DNA of 23,118 nucleotides from an uncultured Candidatus Saccharibacteria bacterium (GCA_946480595.1 CAMLKC010000012.1:1-23118), one strand, 5' to 3'. Counted from the first letter of the stretch, positions 13,313 to 21,698 are shown. Notes: generated by a model not told the origin, from the letters alone. Program-made: numbers and translations.

Positions 13313-14593
13313 ATGTTCAAAAAATACGTCCAGAAAAAACTTGAAAAATACGTCGTCAAATATTTCCGTAAGCACCCGGAGGTCAAACTTATTGTCGTTG
13401 CCGGTAGTGTAGGAAAGACCAGCACTAAACGGGCAATTGCCACGCTCCTTTCACAGCGTTACCGCGTGGCGCTCCACGAAGGTAATCACAACACGCCCAT
13501 GAGCGTGCCGGTGGCAATCCTAGGGATCCACTACCCTGATAATGTGCATAGTATCGGTGCCTGGATTTCTGTTTTTCGGGCGGCACGCCAGCGTATTAAA
13601 CAGCCGACCGGTGCAGATGTGATTATTGCTGAAATTGGTGCCGATCACCCGGGTGATATAGCGGCGTTCGGTACATACCTTAAGCCATACATCGGGGTTG
13701 TGACTGCCGTGACGCCGGAACACATGGAGTTCTTTAATAGTATTGAAGCCGTCGCCCAGGAGGAGCTGACAACAGCGAACTTTTCGCAGCTGGCTATTAT
13801 TAACCGTGACGATATTGATGGGCGCTTTGCGAATTTTGTGACCAACTCTAATATCGACACGTATGGAACGACCGGCGCTGCCGAATACCGGTTTGAGGTT
13901 GAGGATTTTACTGTCGAGGCGGGCTACAAGGGTTCAGTTATTATCCCCGAGCTTGAGCAACCAATACCTGTGATGCTCAAGGTTGTTGGTGAACACAGTA
14001 TTCGCCCTGCTATGGGCGCGGTTGCAGTTGCGGTGAAAATGGGGCTCATGCCCGATGAAATTGCAAAGGGTCTGGCGCTTATCCGGCCAGTACCTGGCCG
14101 CATGAATATCCTCCGGGGTGCCGAAGACTCGATTATTATTGACGATACATATAACTCTAGTCCGCTCGCCGCCAGTTCGGCATTGCAGGCACTCTATACA
14201 TTGCAGGCGCCGCAGCGGATTGCGATTTTGGGGAGTATGAACGAACTGGGCGTTACCTCGGCGGCAGAACATGAAAAGCTTGGGCTTCTATGCGACCCGA
14301 TGCTGCTGTCGTGGGTGGTGACCATCGGCGAAGAAGCCGAAAAGTATCTTGCCCCGGCGGCACGCCGTCGTGGCTGCCAGGTAAAGAGCTTCAAAAGCGC
14401 CATCGAAGCGGGCGGCTTTGTGCATAGTGTACTCGAGCGAAATGCCATTATTCTTGCCAAAGGCTCGCAGGGAAATGTGTATGCCGAAGAGGCTGTCAAG
14501 GTGCTTTGCATGATGGACGACGACACAAAACTGGTTCGTCAGTCGCCTGAATGGATGCAGGCCAAAGACGAATTCTTTTCAAAATTTGCCTGA
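13313..14593 (+). CDS. MurF-like Mur ligase lacking the usual N-terminal domain
   Basis: The protein has 426 residues from the ATG at 13313. The in-frame ATG at 13298 overlaps the -10 box. It starts almost directly with the ATP-binding central domain: VVAGSVGKTSTKR (P-loop at 31-38), HEGNHNTPMSVP, IAEIGADHPGDIA and VTAVTPEHMEFF. The ligase C-terminal domain follows with PVPGRMNI, IIIDDTYNSSPLAASSAL and ILGSMNELG. The DDTYNSSP motif is typical of MurF, which adds D-Ala-D-Ala to the UDP-MurNAc peptide. The roughly 80-residue substrate-binding N-terminal domain of standard MurF is replaced by a basic helix of about 25 residues, so a related ATP-dependent ligase with another acceptor is also possible. 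Confidence 0.85.
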   Translation: MFKKYVQKKLEKYVVKYFRKHPEVKLIVVAGSVGKTSTKRAIATLLSQRYRVALHEGNHNTPMSVPVAILGIHYPDNVHSIGAWISVFRAARQRIKQPTGADVIIAEIGADHPGDIAAFGTYLKPYIGVVTAVTPEHMEFFNSIEAVAQEELTTANFSQLAIINRDDIDGRFANFVTNSNIDTYGTTGAAEYRFEVEDFTVEAGYKGSVIIPELEQPIPVMLKVVGEHSIRPAMGAVAVAVKMGLMPDEIAKGLALIRPVPGRMNILRGAEDSIIIDDTYNSSPLAASSALQALYTLQAPQRIAILGSMNELGVTSAAEHEKLGLLCDPMLLSWVVTIGEEAEKYLAPAARRRGCQVKSFKSAIEAGGFVHSVLERNAIILAKGSQGNVYAEEAVKVLCMMDDDTKLVRQSPEWMQAKDEFFSKFA

Positions 14594-14651
14594 TATTATG
14601 CTAAGCTGATGGTAACGACAAACCATAAGCAAGATGATTAAAGGGGGTCTG

Positions 14652-15032
14652 ATGGACGACCAAAATCAAGCAAATAATCAATTTGGCAACCAGCCAAAAA
14701 AAGAGCAGCCAGCAGATGTCACGTCATCAGCGCCGGTTGAAGTAGAGCCTGCTACTGACAGTTCGGCGATGCCGCCAGCTTCTCCTGTATCACCTTCGCC
14801 TACATCACCACAGCCGTCAAACCAGCCATCCCCAGTTATTCCACCGCAGCCTTCTCAGGTACCAAATGCGTCTGTCGCGCAACCAGAAGGCGAGAAGTTG
14901 CTGGAAATGCCTCCGCAGCCAGGCCTGCTTGAAGCGCCAAAACAGAAGAACGGCATGTTCGTGGCTCTTATTGCCGTCGCTTTAGTGGTTGTACTTGCTC
15001 TCATCGGGTTCTTTGTTTACCAAGCAATGTAA
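14652..15032 (+). CDS. Proline-rich, tail-anchored small protein
   Basis: The protein has 126 residues from the ATG at 14652, preceded by AAAGGGGG. An in-frame ATG at 14634 lacks such a site. Residues 1-100 are disordered-looking and rich in Pro, Ser, Gln and Ala (SPVSPSPTSPQPSNQPSP). Residues 103-123 form one hydrophobic segment ending only a few residues before the stop, so it is a tail-anchored membrane protein with its bulk in the cytoplasm. No family is recognised. The next gene shares the design of a proline-rich cytoplasmic tail plus one membrane segment. Confidence 0.7.
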   Translation: MDDQNQANNQFGNQPKKEQPADVTSSAPVEVEPATDSSAMPPASPVSPSPTSPQPSNQPSPVIPPQPSQVPNASVAQPEGEKLLEMPPQPGLLEAPKQKNGMFVALIAVALVVVLALIGFFVYQAM

Positions 15033-15071
15033 TAAGCAAAAGCTTTTTGTCATAAGCTGAGAATATTCTGA

Positions 15072-15077
15072 TATACT
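15072..15077 (+). promoter_or_regulatory. -10 box of the 15084 gene (leaderless start)
   Basis: TATACT is followed by six bases and then the ATG at 15084. A possible TTGTCA -35 lies at 15047-15052 with a long 19-bp spacer. Confidence 0.55.
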
Positions 15078-15083
15078 TGTGGC

Positions 15084-16304
15084 ATGAATCGCGACGAACA
15101 ACCTCAAGAGAACGAACCGCAGACTCCACCTGTGGCAAAAAATAATGACGAAACCCTGGAAACACGGCCTCTGGGTATGACGGAACCCGTGCCGCAGACC
15201 AGCGCGCCGACTCCTTTCCAGCCAGCGGGCGTGCCACAGCAGCCGGATACGATGCCTGTTGGTGGCATGCCAGCACCTCAGCCAAAGCGACGACCAAAAT
15301 GGTTCATCCCGGCTATTATTGCAGGCGTTCTTGTAATCTTGGGCGGCAGTAGTGCTCTGGCATATAACTTTTGGTACCAGAACCCGCAAAAGGTAATTAG
15401 CGATGGTCTCATGCATGCACTGCAGGCTAAAAGCTTTACCTACAAGGCGACAGCAAATGTGAAAGCCGACACTGGTGCATTTACTATTGCTGTGACGGGT
15501 ATTTCTAAAGACGGCGCCAATAGCGCAGACGCGTCTGTTGACATGACGATAGACAACAAGCCATATAAAATAAACGGTAGCCTGGTTGTCGACAACAAAA
15601 GTAACATCTACGTAAAGGTAGCCAATGTTGACCGATTGCTTGCAGATTTTGAAATGCAGTTTCCTGCAAACGCACGGGCTGTTATTGGCGATTTTATCAA
15701 GAAGATAAATGATCAGTGGATCGTCATCAGTAATGACCGCATCAAGACCTTTAGCGATGCCTACGCTAAAATGCAAAAGTGCTCACAAGACGCAGTCAAA
15801 AAACTCCAACAGGACAAGAGCTATTCGACAGAGGTGACCGATCTATACAAGGCGCACCCTTTCATGAAAATCGCCAAGGAGCTTGGCAGCAAGGACGGCA
15901 GCCTTGGATACGAGGTGGCAGAAGATGAAGCGGCTGGAAAAGCATTTGCCGAAGGCCTCAAAAACACCAAGATCTACAAAATGATGCACGACTGTGACGA
16001 TAGCTTTACTGTCGATAGTTCAGATACGTCCGAAAGTACCGATAATGCCAAGGTCGAAATATGGGTAAGCCGCTGGTCGCACGAAATTACCAAAGCGACG
16101 ATGAACCAGACCGAAGATGGTAACACGACTTCGTTGGTCTTTGAGCCCGTTTTCAACACAGACAAATCCGTCACAACGCCAAAGAACGCTAAGAGTGTCG
16201 ATGAGCTGATGCAGGACCTTCAGGACCTACAGGCTGCACTGTTCCAGGCGAGCATGGAAGCCCAAATGTCCCAGGGTGCCGCTAGCGACAGCTTGTTTTC
16301 TTAG
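15084..16304 (+). CDS. Single-pass membrane protein with large external domain
   Basis: This 406-residue protein has a cytoplasmic Pro/Gln-rich tail (1-68), a basic stop PKRRPK and one membrane helix at about 73-94. An external domain of about 310 residues follows. The external part begins QKVISDGLMHALQAKSFTYK and continues with beta-rich stretches such as FTIAVTGISKDGANSADASV and KINGSLVVDNKSNIYVKV. This loosely recalls lipoprotein carrier or LppX-like beta-sheets, but without a lipobox. It contains two cysteines (in MQKCSQ and HDCDDS) that could form a disulfide outside. The function is unknown. It probably works at the cell surface with the preceding small proline-rich protein. Confidence 0.75.
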   Translation: MNRDEQPQENEPQTPPVAKNNDETLETRPLGMTEPVPQTSAPTPFQPAGVPQQPDTMPVGGMPAPQPKRRPKWFIPAIIAGVLVILGGSSALAYNFWYQNPQKVISDGLMHALQAKSFTYKATANVKADTGAFTIAVTGISKDGANSADASVDMTIDNKPYKINGSLVVDNKSNIYVKVANVDRLLADFEMQFPANARAVIGDFIKKINDQWIVISNDRIKTFSDAYAKMQKCSQDAVKKLQQDKSYSTEVTDLYKAHPFMKIAKELGSKDGSLGYEVAEDEAAGKAFAEGLKNTKIYKMMHDCDDSFTVDSSDTSESTDNAKVEIWVSRWSHEITKATMNQTEDGNTTSLVFEPVFNTDKSVTTPKNAKSVDELMQDLQDLQAALFQASMEAQMSQGAASDSLFS

Positions 16305-16347
16305 GACAAGCCCGCTGCGCATAAGGAGTGTAACGGGGGAGAAAGTT

Positions 16348-16356
16348 TGCTATACT
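16348..16356 (+). promoter_or_regulatory. Extended -10 of leuS (leaderless start)
   Basis: TGC-TATACT is an extended -10, and seven bases lead to the ATG at 16364. Confidence 0.6.
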
Positions 16357-16363
16357 GGGGCAC

Positions 16364-19279
16364 ATGAAGCGCTATAACCCGACCGAAATCGAACAGAAAT
16401 GGCAAGACAAGTGGGAAAAGGACGGTACATACAAAGTAGACCTCCTCGACCGCTCGCGCCCTAAGTACTTCGGTTTTAGCATGCTTCCGGGCATCACGGG
16501 TGCCGGTATCCATATTGGCCATGGACGCACGTACCAGTTTAGTGATATTAAAGTGCGCGCTAAGCGTCAGCAAGGATACAACGCGTATCATCCTATTGGC
16601 TGGGATTCTTTTGGTCTGCCGGTTGAAAATTACGCCATTAAGGTTGGCAAAAAACCGCGTGAGGCTCATGACGACGCTAAGGTGAACTTCAAGCGTCAGC
16701 TAAAACGACTGGGCTACAGTTATGACTGGAGCAAAGAAATCAGTACTGCCGATCCGTCGTACTACAAGTGGACGCAGTGGATCTTCAACCAGCTGTATAA
16801 GAACGACCTTGCTTACCAAAAAGAAAGCCCGCAGTGGTGGTGCGAGACCGACCAGACCGTACTTGCCAACGAGCAGGTAGAAGGTGGCAAATGTTGGCGC
16901 TGTGGCAACCCGGTCGTCAAAAAGAACCTTAAGCAGTGGTTTTTCAAGATTACCGAATACGCCGATGAAATGCTTGAGGCAACCGATGAGCTGAACTGGA
17001 CCGAGTCGGTCAAGGTGATGCAAAAAAACTGGATCGGCCGTTCGCAGGGCGCCGAGGTTGAGTTTAAGCTTGATGGCCGCGACGATATTATTACTGTATT
17101 TACCACTCGTCCCGACACGTTGTTTGGAGCAACGGTTCTGGTTGTCGCACCTGAACACGAACTTGCGTCTAAGCTTGCCACCGGCGAGACGGCGGCTGCT
17201 GTCGAGGCGTACCGCGAAGAAGCCGCACGAAAGTCAGAGATCGAGCGCATGAACGATACCCGTGAAAAAACGGGCGTATTTACTGGCGCTTACGCCATCA
17301 ACCCAGTCAATGGCGAGAAAATCCCTATCTGGCTGGCCGACTACGTACTGGCTGGCTATGGTACTGGTGCGATTATGGCGGTCCCAGCGCACGATGACCG
17401 TGACTTTGCCTTTGCTGACAAATTTGGCATACCCATCAAAGATGTTATCGCCCAGGATTATGGCGAAGAATTGCCGGACCCGAAAGAAATTGAGGGCGTG
17501 GTTGTTATTGGCTACGACCCTAAGATCAAACGATTTATGGCCCTTAGAAATAAGCGTAACAATCGAGGTTGGCTTGTAGCCGGCGGCCATGAAGAGGGCG
17601 AAACGTTTGAACAGACAGCTTACCGAGAACTGCGCGAAGAAGCTGGGTTCGTTGACGTAGAAGCTATGATTCCGCTTGGTGCACCGGTGTATTCGTACTA
17701 CTACAACAGCAACAAGGATAGCAACCGCCGTTCCAAAGGGTATAACTTTTTAGCGATTATTGACTCGACCATGCAGGGTGAGCAGGCCCTTGAATCCCAT
17801 GAAGATTATGAAGTGTACTGGAGCGAAGGCGAAGCGCTTAAAGCTAGTACCAATCCTGAAGGCGGCGCTGACCACTGGCAAGAAGGTATTGAGCGCGCCA
17901 TTCAAGCCGCCAAAGCCTACGAAAAGGGCGAAAAATACCGCGGCCAACTGTTTACTGGCGAGGGTATCCTTATTAATTCTGGCGCGTTCGACGGCATGCG
18001 TACCGAACAGGCCCGTGAAGAAATCGTTGACTGGCTAGAGCAGCAAGGCGTTGGCCGCAGCAAAGTGACGTATAAAATGCGCGATTGGCTTATCAGCCGT
18101 CAGCGCTATTGGGGCGCGCCGATTCCTATTGTCCACTGTGCAAAGGACGGCGCCGTGGCGGTGCCTGACGACCAGCTGCCGGTTATTCTGCCGGACGTCG
18201 AAAACTACAAGCCAACTGGCGGTGCTACCTCGGTACTTGCCGGCGTGACCGATTGGGTTAATACGACCTGTCCTACTTGCGGGGGCCCGGCAACACGTGA
18301 AACCGACACGATGGACGGTTATGCCTGCAGCAGCTGGTATTTCCTACGTTATCTTGACCCATTCAACGACGAAAAAGCCTGGGATCCTGAAGTCGAGTCT
18401 TTCTGGGGTCCGGTCGACTTTTATAACGGTGCCGACCACGCCGTGGCACACCTTTTGTACGCTCGCTTCTGGACGCGCTTTTTCTACAAGCAAGGTCTCG
18501 TGGCAACGCCCGAACCATTCAAGCGCATGATGTATAACGCCTACATCATGGCACCTGACGGCCTGAAAATGAGCAAGTCAAAGGGCAACGTCATCGACCC
18601 GCTTGAAATAATGGACAGCGGTTACGGCGCGGACAGCCTCCGGGTATACGAAATGTTTATCGCGCCGTATGACATTGAGGCGCCATGGGATGTTCGTGGT
18701 GTTCCTGGCACCTACCGGTTCTTGAACCGAGTATGGAACCTAGCGCAGGAATACATCGAAGCGAGCGAAGGCACGATCGGCCAATCTCAAATCTCTGAGC
18801 TGTTGGCGATGGCGCACAAAACAGTGAAAAAAGTCACCGAAGACATCGAGAACGAAAAGTTCAACACTGCCGTTTCAAGCATGATGGAAGCAGTCAACGC
18901 ATACTATAAGCTCAAAGACGTTCATCCTATCGTGAAGTCTGCCGAATGGAAATTTGCCATCGAGAGTCTGCTGCAGGTACTCTCGCCGTTCGCGCCACAC
19001 CTTACCGAAGAGCTCTGGTCGCAAATGGGCTACGAAACGACTATCCATGTTGATACGTGGCCGAAATGGGACAACAGCTACCTCGTGCAAGACGAAGTGA
19101 CGGTTGTGGTACAGGTAAACGGTAAGCTCCGTGCCAAGCTGACAGTGGCCAAAGACAGTAATGACGAAGACGTCAAGATGCGGGCGCTGCAAGAAGAGAA
19201 TGTCCAAAAGTATCTTGAGGGCAAGGAGCCTAAAAAAGTTATTTATGTTCCGGGGCGACTCGTCAACATCGTTCTCTAA
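16364..19279 (+). CDS. leuS: Leucyl-tRNA synthetase with inserted Nudix domain
   Basis: This 971-residue bacterial-type LeuRS charges tRNA-Leu. The HIGH motif is at 50-53 and KMSKS at 735-739. A zinc-ribbon-like cluster has C160, C177 and C180. The CP1 editing domain has FTTRPDTLFGAT (246-257) and GTGAIMAVPAHDDRDFAFA (333-351), including the editing Asp345. The catalytic core resumes at LISRQRYWGAPIP (576-588), and the C-terminal region is complete. E. coli LeuRS has about 860 residues. The excess lies between the end of CP1 (about 370) and TGEGILINSGAFDG (531-544), where a full Nudix hydrolase domain sits. The reading frame is unbroken and composition is like the neighbours. It is probably monocistronic and leaderless. 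Confidence 0.97.
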   Translation: MKRYNPTEIEQKWQDKWEKDGTYKVDLLDRSRPKYFGFSMLPGITGAGIHIGHGRTYQFSDIKVRAKRQQGYNAYHPIGWDSFGLPVENYAIKVGKKPREAHDDAKVNFKRQLKRLGYSYDWSKEISTADPSYYKWTQWIFNQLYKNDLAYQKESPQWWCETDQTVLANEQVEGGKCWRCGNPVVKKNLKQWFFKITEYADEMLEATDELNWTESVKVMQKNWIGRSQGAEVEFKLDGRDDIITVFTTRPDTLFGATVLVVAPEHELASKLATGETAAAVEAYREEAARKSEIERMNDTREKTGVFTGAYAINPVNGEKIPIWLADYVLAGYGTGAIMAVPAHDDRDFAFADKFGIPIKDVIAQDYGEELPDPKEIEGVVVIGYDPKIKRFMALRNKRNNRGWLVAGGHEEGETFEQTAYRELREEAGFVDVEAMIPLGAPVYSYYYNSNKDSNRRSKGYNFLAIIDSTMQGEQALESHEDYEVYWSEGEALKASTNPEGGADHWQEGIERAIQAAKAYEKGEKYRGQLFTGEGILINSGAFDGMRTEQAREEIVDWLEQQGVGRSKVTYKMRDWLISRQRYWGAPIPIVHCAKDGAVAVPDDQLPVILPDVENYKPTGGATSVLAGVTDWVNTTCPTCGGPATRETDTMDGYACSSWYFLRYLDPFNDEKAWDPEVESFWGPVDFYNGADHAVAHLLYARFWTRFFYKQGLVATPEPFKRMMYNAYIMAPDGLKMSKSKGNVIDPLEIMDSGYGADSLRVYEMFIAPYDIEAPWDVRGVPGTYRFLNRVWNLAQEYIEASEGTIGQSQISELLAMAHKTVKKVTEDIENEKFNTAVSSMMEAVNAYYKLKDVHPIVKSAEWKFAIESLLQVLSPFAPHLTEELWSQMGYETTIHVDTWPKWDNSYLVQDEVTVVVQVNGKLRAKLTVAKDSNDEDVKMRALQEENVQKYLEGKEPKKVIYVPGRLVNIVL
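17486..17947 (+). other. Nudix hydrolase domain inside LeuRS (residues about 375-528)
   Basis: The insert starts IEGVVVIGYDPKIKRFMALR and contains an intact Nudix box (G-x5-E-x7-REUxEExGU) at residues 407-429, nt 17582-17650, with G407, E413, R421, E422, E425, E426 and G428. A Nudix-like second half follows (SKGYNFLAIIDS, DYEVYWSEGEAL). A polar helix-rich tail (HWQEGIERAIQAAKAYEKGE) leads back to the synthetase. All metal-binding residues of the box are kept, so the domain is likely active. Confidence 0.93.
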
Positions 19280-19288
19280 TATCTCCGC

Positions 19289-19317
19289 TTGAGAAAAAAG
19301 TGTAAGTCGGGTATAAT
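19289..19317 (+). promoter_or_regulatory. Promoter of the bL32-nusB-nudix-rnc cluster
   Basis: TTGAGA (19289-19294), a 17-bp spacer and TATAAT (19312-19317). The leader of about 38 nt ends with AAGGAG before the ATG at 19362. Confidence 0.75.
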
Positions 19318-19361
19318 ATCTATAAGTTTTATTACACCAAACCCAACAAGGAGATCTTTTC

Positions 19362-19562
19362 ATGGGACAACCAAAAAAACAAAGTAGCCCTCGCAAGACC
19401 GGTTTGCGTCGCAGCCATCTTTTGTTGAAGCTCGCTCGCCGCGTTAACGGCAAGTCACCAGTAAAAGTCGCGACAACCAAGCGCGAGACCGGCAAGGCAA
19501 AGCCAGCAGCAACTACAACTGCTAAAAAGACAGCCAAAAAACAACCAGCTGCTACCAAGTAG
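19362..19562 (+). CDS. rpmF: Ribosomal protein bL32 with basic C-terminal tail
   Basis: This 66-residue protein begins MGQPKKQSSPRKTGLRRSHL, matching the start of bL32 (MAVPKRKTS-type with a following RR-H). bL32 is a component of the large ribosomal subunit. There are no zinc-binding cysteines. Residues 37-66 form a Lys/Ala/Thr-rich tail (KAKPAATTTAKKTAKKQPAA) not found in typical bL32. The Shine-Dalgarno is AAGGAG, 8 nt before the ATG. nusB follows after 47 nt. Such short basic proteins carry little information, so the identification is good but not certain. Confidence 0.8.
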   Translation: MGQPKKQSSPRKTGLRRSHLLLKLARRVNGKSPVKVATTKRETGKAKPAATTTAKKTAKKQPAATK

Positions 19563-19609
19563 TATTCTTGTTTAGTACCTAAATCTACCAAAAGAAAGAA
19601 CCAAACGAC

Positions 19610-20071
19610 ATGGCCTCAAACCGTCACCTAGGACGCATCGTTGTATTACAAAGCCTTTACGAGTACGAGTTTCGTACCGGGTCAGGTGATACTACTGTAG
19701 ATATCGATGAGATCCTGGGACGGAACCTGGAGCGGTACGAATCGGCAATTGAGGATAAAACCTTTGTCGCCGACCTTGTCAAAGGTGTGATTGCGGATCA
19801 GGCTGATCTTGATAAAGAAATCCAACCGATTGCCCCCGACTGGCCGATTGAACAGATCGCCCGGGTTGACCGGACAATTCTTCGTATCGGGCTTTACGAG
19901 CTGCTCAAGCTTTCAAACATTGTCCCACCGAAAGTGGCGATCAACGAAGCCGTAGAGCTCGCCAAGGCCTTTGGTTCTGATAACTCAAGCAAGTTTATTA
20001 ACGGGGTGCTCGGCACCGCGTACCGTACGCTTGTTGAAGGGAAATCAGATAGTGCAGAATCCAAAGTTTGA
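19610..20071 (+). CDS. nusB: Transcription antitermination factor NusB
   Basis: This 153-residue protein is an all-helical NusB fold: [17 protein letters not shown] at the start, [20 protein letters not shown], then the family hallmark [17 protein letters not shown] and [19 protein letters not shown], ending [14 protein letters not shown]. NusB binds boxA RNA with S10 (NusE) to prevent early termination in rRNA operons. It is a typical neighbour of translation genes. Its last 20 nt overlap the start of the Nudix gene, suggesting translational coupling. Confidence 0.95.
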   Translation: MASNRHLGRIVVLQSLYEYEFRTGSGDTTVDIDEILGRNLERYESAIEDKTFVADLVKGVIADQADLDKEIQPIAPDWPIEQIARVDRTILRIGLYELLKLSNIVPPKVAINEAVELAKAFGSDNSSKFINGVLGTAYRTLVEGKSDSAESKV

Positions 20072-20546
20072 GCGATTCAAGAAATATTTTAAAAAACCTG
20101 GCGGATCGATCCAGGAGATTGTCCGAGAGCCGACCGCTGGCGGCATTGTGTTTCGCCGCAACAAAGATAACGAAGTAGAAATACTGCTTATCCAGGACGC
20201 CAAGGACCGCTGGACGATCCCCAAAGGCCACATCGAGGAAGGCGAGACCGCGCAGCAGACTGCTAAGCGTGAAATCGGCGAAGAAGCCGGTCTCCATAGC
20301 ACCGATGTGCTGGGCTGGCTCGGAAAAATCCATTTCCGCTACCGCCGTGTTGACCGCCTAGTCCTCATGACGACACAGATTTATCTTGTCCGCGCCAAAG
20401 GTGACACTAATGCCATCAAAAAAGAAGAATGGATGAACGGTATTAAATGGTTCAGATTCCATGATGCGCTCGAGGTGATAGAATACGAAGATATCGGCAA
20501 GCTTATGCTGCTTGCCATGAAAAGAATCCGACAGGAGAACCTATAA
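20052..20546 (+). CDS. Nudix hydrolase
   Basis: The protein has 164 residues from a GTG at 20052, with AAGGGA about 10 nt upstream. An in-frame ATG at 19971 would overlap nusB by 100 nt and encodes an unlikely N-terminus. A basic N-terminal stretch ([14 protein letters not shown]) precedes the domain. The Nudix box [20 protein letters not shown] runs from residue 59 and has all required acidic residues. RWTIPKGH before it suggests a diadenosine-polyphosphate or NTP-type hydrolase, but the substrate is not determined. It overlaps nusB at its start and rnc at its stop (TAATG). The domain is not obviously close to the one inside LeuRS. Confidence 0.92.
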   Translation: MQNPKFERFKKYFKKPGGSIQEIVREPTAGGIVFRRNKDNEVEILLIQDAKDRWTIPKGHIEEGETAQQTAKREIGEEAGLHSTDVLGWLGKIHFRYRRVDRLVLMTTQIYLVRAKGDTNAIKKEEWMNGIKWFRFHDALEVIEYEDIGKLMLLAMKRIRQENL

Positions 20547-21265
20547 TGAGCGGAATGCTAACGGCACCTTACCAAGAATTCGCCCGCGAAAAGCTGGGGT
20601 TTGAATTTAAAAACATCGACTATCTCGTAACTGCCCTGACGCATCGCAGTTACGTAAACGAGCACAAGAAAAGTGTTTCCGAGCACAATGAACGATTGGA
20701 ATTTCTCGGTGATGCTGTTCTTGAGCTGGTTGTTACCGACTATCTTTTTCGTAACTTCTCTGACCCTGAAGGCACATTGACCTCTTGGCGTGCCGCACTG
20801 GTCCGCACCGAAAGCATCGGCGAAGCAGGCGACGCGCTTGGTTACGAGCCGCTACTGCGCATGAGCCGGGGCGAGAAGAATGGCAGTCGTCGTGCACGCC
20901 AGCAAATTCTCGCTAACGCCTTCGAGGCGGTGATCGGCGCAGTTTATCTTGAGCGCGGCTACGCGGACGCTGAAGTCTTTATTTCAAAAAACATTTTGTC
21001 CAAGCTGGACGGGATCCTCAAGTCGGGTAGCTGGCGCGATCCAAAATCACACCTGCAAGAGGTGTCACAGCGTATCGACAACCAGACACCGCAGTACCGC
21101 GTGCTGGAAGAAGTTGGGCCGGATCACGACAAGACGTTCACGCTGGGCGTGTTCGTCGGCGACAAGCTGATGGGGCAGGGCGTTGGCCCAAGCAAGCAGC
21201 AGGCGCAGCAGCAGGCTGCCCGCGCTGCCATCGAAAACTACGGCAAGCGCACTAAAACAGATTGA
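20546..21265 (+). CDS. rnc: Ribonuclease III
   Basis: This 239-residue protein is full length for bacterial RNase III, which cuts double-stranded RNA in rRNA and mRNA maturation. The catalytic domain has the signature HNERLEFLGDAVLELV and the later metal-binding NAFEAVIGAVYLERGY. The double-stranded RNA-binding domain (about 165-235) has DPKSHLQEVSQRIDNQTPQY and GPSKQQAQQQAARAAIENYG. The start overlaps the Nudix stop. The bS16 promoter overlaps its 3' end. Confidence 0.97.
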   Translation: MSGMLTAPYQEFAREKLGFEFKNIDYLVTALTHRSYVNEHKKSVSEHNERLEFLGDAVLELVVTDYLFRNFSDPEGTLTSWRAALVRTESIGEAGDALGYEPLLRMSRGEKNGSRRARQQILANAFEAVIGAVYLERGYADAEVFISKNILSKLDGILKSGSWRDPKSHLQEVSQRIDNQTPQYRVLEEVGPDHDKTFTLGVFVGDKLMGQGVGPSKQQAQQQAARAAIENYGKRTKTD

Positions 21266-21290
21266 CGTAGCGGCCAAAACAGTGTAAACT
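21262..21290 (+). promoter_or_regulatory. Promoter of rpsP
   Basis: TTGACG (21262-21267), overlapping the rnc stop, a 17-bp spacer, and TAAACT (21285-21290) preceded by TG. The leader of about 48 nt ends with AAAGGAAG. Confidence 0.7.
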
Positions 21291-21344
21291 TGGTCAAGAA
21301 CTAATAAAAAGTCTGTGAAGAGAAAGTAAAGGAAGTTTTAATCT

Positions 21345-21698
21345 ATGCTCGCAATTCGTTTGCAACGACTCGGCCGTAAAGGCTACCCAGTCTACCGCCT
21401 TGCCGTACAGGAAGCACAGCGCCACCCATCTAGTGGCCGCGTTGTTGCCTATGTTGGCACCTACAACCCACACACCAAAGAAGCTAACGTACAAGTTGAG
21501 GAAGCTCAGAAGTATCTGAACAACGGCGCACAGCCAACTCCACGTGTCGTTAAATTGCTTGCTGACGCAGGTGTCGCGCTTCCTAAGTGGGTAAAGCAGG
21601 CTGACGCAACCAAGCAGAGGACTATCAAGAACGCTGAAAAACTTCGCAAGAACCAGCCAAAAGAAGAAGCTCCAGTAGAAGAAGCTGCCGAAGCGTAA
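21345..21698 (+). CDS. rpsP: Ribosomal protein bS16
   Basis: This 117-residue protein begins MLAIRLQRLGRKGYPVYRLA, the bS16 consensus, and continues VVAYVGTYNPHTK and AQKYLNNGAQPTPRVVKLLADAG. The core ends near residue 85. The rest is a charged tail (AEKLRKNQPKEEAPVEEAAE) longer than in E. coli bS16 (82 residues). bS16 is an early-assembly protein of the small subunit. A terminator follows directly, then the KH gene, the same order as the common rpsP-KH-rimM-trmD cluster although rimM and trmD are absent here. Confidence 0.97.
   Translation: MLAIRLQRLGRKGYPVYRLAVQEAQRHPSSGRVVAYVGTYNPHTKEANVQVEEAQKYLNNGAQPTPRVVKLLADAGVALPKWVKQADATKQRTIKNAEKLRKNQPKEEAPVEEAAEA

Noticed and set aside
15001..15776. 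Long minus-strand frames opposite the 15084 membrane protein
   Set aside because: Composition is not protein-like and there are no start signals. The plus strand encodes a coherent single-pass membrane protein.
17486..17947. LeuRS insert as a frameshift or separate overlapping gene
   Set aside because: The frame is continuous from 16364 to 19279, composition matches the rest of leuS, and synthetase sequence resumes correctly at TGEGILINSG.
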